Part shown: positions 7,431-8,548 of the stretch, in pieces
How the letters are laid out: every line of letters begins with the position of its first letter
Numbering within the stretch: position 1 is the first letter of the stretch
Assembly (NCBI GenBank): GCA_031254955.1
Contig: JAIRTK010000214.1
Coordinates: 1 to 8,548 of the forward strand
Source of the DNA: Opitutaceae bacterium
GTDB taxonomy: Bacteria > Verrucomicrobiota > Verrucomicrobiia > Opitutales > Opitutaceae
DNA: 8,548 nucleotides
Direction: 5' to 3'
Program-made: the position numbers and the translations under genes
Notes under the pieces: generated by a model
What the model saw: only the letters and a program-made list of their open reading frames with translations
What the model was told of the DNA's origin: nothing
Database searches by the model: none

Positions 7431-7553
7431 GGTAGGGAGGCCTCTCCGAGGCCTCCGCAAGAACGCTTCGCTTTTCTCATGCCGCTTCGAGTTCCCCATG
7501 AAAGCCCAAACCGTCACCCCGCCCGGCGGAGGCCTCGGAGAGGCCTCCCTACC
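7431..7553. mobile_element. 123-bp palindromic element with 27-bp perfect terminal inverted repeats
   Basis: The 27 bases at 7431-7457 (beginning GGTAGGGAGGCCTC) are the exact reverse complement of 7527-7553. Each arm also folds on itself: GGAGGCCTC, three bases, GAGGCCTCC. The internal 69 bp shows no gene. Size and structure suit a non-autonomous palindromic element of MITE or REP/BIME type. There is no transposase in the window, and no clear target-site duplication was found. The right end coincides with the left limit of the tandem duplication. Confidence 0.7.
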
Positions 7554-7587
7554 GGCGCTCCCGCGCCAATGTTAAACAAAAACATTA

Positions 7588-7783
7588 CTGATGTTACGCG
7601 GCACTCAACCGCCGCGCGCGACGACGCCTGTTATGGAGTGCGGCGAGCTCTCGCCGCTTTTGACGGCGCGACCTGTCGCGTCGCCCCGCCGCCCAAGGGA
7701 AATCCGTCGCGGGCCGACAAGTCGGCCCGTCAAAAGCGGTGACAGGTCACCGCACTCCAAAAACGCCCTCCGCGTAATATCCG
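7588..7783. mobile_element. MITE-like element, copy 1 (decayed right end)
   Basis: Left end CTGATGTTACGCGG (7588-7601); right end CCGCGTAATATCCG (7770-7783) differs at two bases from the exact inverse seen in copy 2. The element is 196 bp, encodes nothing recognisable and encloses the four-hairpin palindrome at 7634-7759. It lies inside duplication unit 1, so it is not an independent insertion relative to copy 2. Confidence 0.6.
7634..7759. repeat. 126-bp four-hairpin palindrome, copy 1
   Basis: The outer stem TGGAGTGCGG (7634-7643) pairs with CCGCACTCCA (7750-7759). Inside are hairpins centred on CGAGCTCTCG, CGACCTGTCG, CGACAAGTCG and TGACAGGTCA. A second stem joins CCGCTTTTGAC with GTCAAAAGCGG. 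The whole can fold as a cruciform or cloverleaf in DNA or RNA. It reads as peptide MECGELSPLL...KSGDRSPHSK, a spurious pattern I recall from annotated Verrucomicrobia repeats. Confidence 0.75.
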
Positions 7784-7790
7784 CACATTA

Positions 7791-7796
7791 TATAAC
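7791..7796 (+). promoter_or_regulatory. -10-like box in duplication unit 1
   Basis: TATAAC, five of six matches to TATAAT, 7 bp after the MITE-like right end and about 95 bp before the truncated start at 7891. No good -35 is visible. It is conserved at 8172-8177 in unit 2. Confidence 0.35.
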
Positions 7797-7890
7797 TTCC
7801 CCGCCACCTCCCGCCACCTCCCGCCTCATCCCTCCTCATCCCTCCCGCCGCCGCCTCTCGCCTCATCCCGCCCCCCGCCTCCCTCCCGCC

Positions 7891-7956
7891 ATGAAAACAG
7901 TCCTCACACAAATCCTCCGCCGCGCCACCCTGCCGGCGCTCCCGCGCCAATGTTAA
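7891..7956 (+). pseudogene. Truncated 21-codon duplicate of the downstream gene's signal peptide
   Basis: MKTVLTQILRRATL is the same as the first 14 residues of the gene at 8289 except Thr13 for Ala13. The frame then crosses the duplication junction at 7932/7933 and reads PALPRQC before TAA at 7954-7956. The hydrophobic half of the signal peptide is lost, so it cannot act as an export signal. It keeps the same upstream context (TATAAC, pyrimidine tract, CCCGCCATG) as the intact gene, so it may still be transcribed and translated as a leader peptide ahead of it. Most simply it is a by-product of the tandem duplication; a regulatory role is possible but unsupported. Confidence 0.85.
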
Positions 7957-7968
7957 ACAAAAACATCA

Positions 7969-8164
7969 CTGATGTTACGCGGCACACAACCGCCGCGCGC
8001 GACGACGCCTGTTATGGAGTGCGGCGAGCTCTCGCCGCTTTTGACGGCGCGACCTGTCGCGCCGCCCCGCCGCCCAAGGGAAATCCGTCGCGGGCCGACA
8101 AGTCGGCCCGTCAAAAGCGGTGACAAGTCACCGCACTCCAAAAACGCCCTCCGCGTAACATCAG
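7969..8164. mobile_element. MITE-like element, copy 2 (perfect 14-bp inverted ends)
   Basis: CTGATGTTACGCGG (7969-7982) is the exact reverse complement of CCGCGTAACATCAG (8151-8164). The 196-bp element has no coding capacity and encloses the palindrome at 8015-8140. ACATCA lies immediately left of it (7963-7968) and again one base beyond the right end (8166-8171), a possible but imperfect target-site duplication. The element stops 7 bp before a TATAAC box. Confidence 0.65.
8015..8140. repeat. 126-bp four-hairpin palindrome, copy 2
   Basis: Same fold as 7634-7759, with better pairing in two arms: GCGCGACctGTCGCGC and GTGACaaGTCAC are fully paired here, while copy 1 has a mismatch in each. Outer stem TGGAGTGCGG/CCGCACTCCA is intact. 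Confidence 0.75.
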
Positions 8165-8171
8165 CACATCA

Positions 8172-8177
8172 TATAAC
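8172..8177 (+). promoter_or_regulatory. -10-like box before the beta-helix gene
   Basis: TATAAC in the context CACATCATATAAC, just right of the MITE-like end. The predicted start of transcription would be near 8184, giving a leader of about 105 nt that is almost all pyrimidine-rich. No consensus -35 at the expected distance. Confidence 0.4.
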
Positions 8178-8288
8178 TCCCCCGCCGCCTCTCGCCACCT
8201 CCCGCCTCATCCCTCCTCATCCCTCCCTCCTCATCCCTCCTGCCGCCTCCACCTCCCTTCTCATCCTTCCCGCCGCCTCCTTCCCGCC
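8178..8288 (+). repeat. Pyrimidine-rich leader with CTCATCCCTC repeats
   Basis: About 110 bp dominated by C and T up to the start codon, with tandem CCTCATCCCT units. The equivalent tract in unit 1 (7797-7890) is 17 bp shorter and differs in unit number, pointing to slippage. It leaves no Shine-Dalgarno before ATG 8289. Confidence 0.7.
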
Positions 8289-8548
8289 ATGAAAACAGTC
8301 CTCACACAAATCCTCCGCCGCGCCGCCCTGTCGGGCATCTTGCTCGCGCTGGCAAACCACTCCCTGCCGCTGCGCGCCGATGAAATCATCTTCGGCACCG
8401 GCAGCGCGAACCCCACCACCAACACCCTCACCACCGGCGGCACCGTGCGGCTCACCGGCGACTCCTCCTCCCTCACCCTCGACAACGGCCTCACCATCAC
8501 CATCAGCGACTCCGTCGCCCTCGGCGGCGCGTTCACCGCCTTGGGCGG
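8289..8548 (+). CDS. Exported autotransporter-type beta-helix protein, 5' part only
   Basis: 86 codons plus two bases are present; the frame is open at the window edge. Residues 1-30 form a signal peptide: MKTVLTQILRR, then a hydrophobic core (AALSGILLALA) and probable cleavage after LRA. The mature start (DEIIFGTGSANPTTNTLTTG) is rich in Thr, Ser, Gly and Asn, and the following LTGDSSSLTLDNGLTITISD pattern of short beta-strands resembles autotransporter-associated beta-strand (PATR-type) repeat proteins common in Verrucomicrobia. Such proteins are usually large surface or secreted beta-helices. ATG 8289 is fixed by the signal peptide and by its duplicate at 7891; there is no Shine-Dalgarno. 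Expression probably depends on the duplicated upstream module. The C-terminal domain and sorting signal cannot be seen. Confidence 0.8.
   Translation, partial: MKTVLTQILRRAALSGILLALANHSLPLRADEIIFGTGSANPTTNTLTTGGTVRLTGDSSSLTLDNGLTITISDSVALGGAFTALG

Larger units (their letters stand above)
7552..7932 (+). repeat. Tandem duplication, unit 1 (381 bp)
   Basis: Begins CCGGCGCTCCCGCGCC and ends at CGCCACCCTG inside a signal-peptide coding stretch, directly followed by unit 2. From 7552 to 7796 it aligns to unit 2 at a constant offset of 381 bp with 7 differences in 245 bp (about 97%). The pyrimidine tract then differs in length by 17 bp. The final 42 coding bases match at 41 positions. Confidence 0.92.
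7154..8288. other. 1.1-kb repeat-rich region without a convincing intact gene
   Basis: Reading frames here run through palindromes and give low-complexity, repeat-derived peptides (for example ones ending PALPRQC at two places), so none is called as a gene. The region holds an element-end motif at 7161, two hairpins (7274-7367), a 123-bp inverted-repeat element, and two units of a tandem duplication with nested palindromes, TATAAC boxes and pyrimidine tracts. The only short coding remnant supported is at 7891-7956. Confidence 0.75.
7933..8330 (+). repeat. Tandem duplication, unit 2 (398 bp)
   Basis: Second unit, from CCGGCGCTCCCGCGCC to CGCCGCCCTG, where the intact gene continues with TCGGGCATC. 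It keeps perfect 14-bp inverted ends in its MITE-like element while unit 1 has two mismatches, consistent with unit 2 being the maintained copy. The 17-bp length excess lies in the pyrimidine tract. Confidence 0.92.

Noticed and set aside
7155..7517. 120-codon minus-strand frame after the receptor
   Set aside because: It runs through hairpins and into the 123-bp inverted-repeat element, with no recognisable domain, signal or start context.
7588..8164. CRISPR array formed by the repeated palindromes
   Set aside because: Only two copies 381 bp apart within a larger tandem duplication; no regular short repeats or spacers.
7591..8292. Frames reading MECGELSPLL...SPHSKN through both palindrome copies
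   Set aside because: They translate the palindromic repeat itself; the peptide pattern is a known type of spurious repeat-derived protein.

Overview
The window reads as chromosomal DNA of a GC-rich Verrucomicrobiota bacterium, most likely family Opitutaceae. The strongest clue is the second gene: its start, DDEIVTLSVFEV...DIGYHAS, is the plug-domain leader typical of the many TonB-dependent receptors of that family. A C-terminal Gly-rich/membrane/basic tail, an autotransporter-type repeat protein, start codons without a clear Shine-Dalgarno sequence, and dense palindromic intergenic repeats fit the same group. The assignment rests on recognition, not on a search.

Layout (all genes on +). 1-289: control region with two near-identical LacI-type operators (76-89 and 226-237), each overlapping a possible promoter. 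290-4126: a 1278-residue secreted modular glycoside hydrolase: signal peptide, clan GH-A barrel with Glu227 and Glu367 as likely catalytic pair, beta-sandwich, DNRLRE/CBM96-like module, Ig-like domain, six NHL blades and a GlyGly-CTERM-like tail. 4127-4366: spacer with a GC-rich direct/inverted repeat. 4367-7153: a 928-residue TonB-dependent outer-membrane receptor. 7154-8288: 1.1 kb without a convincing intact gene, packed with nested palindromes. 8289-end: first 86 codons of an exported beta-helix/autotransporter-type protein that runs off the window.

The 7154-8330 region is the most unusual part. A 123-bp element with 27-bp perfect terminal inverted repeats (7431-7553) abuts a tandem duplication of about 0.4 kb (7552-7932 and 7933-8330). 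Each unit carries a MITE-like element (14-bp ends, 196 bp) enclosing a 126-bp four-hairpin palindrome, then a TATAAC box, a long pyrimidine tract and the first 14 codons of the same signal peptide. In the upstream unit the signal peptide runs into the start of the next unit and stops after 21 codons. The last gene therefore has two consecutive promoter/start modules, the first of which makes only a short leader peptide.

Functionally, the hydrolase and the receptor may form a small glycan-use locus: sugar-responsive LacI-type control, secreted or surface-anchored hydrolysis, and TonB-driven uptake of products. The 240-bp gap means co-transcription is not certain and the substrate cannot be read from the sequence. 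I found no rRNA, tRNA, CRISPR array or transposase gene.
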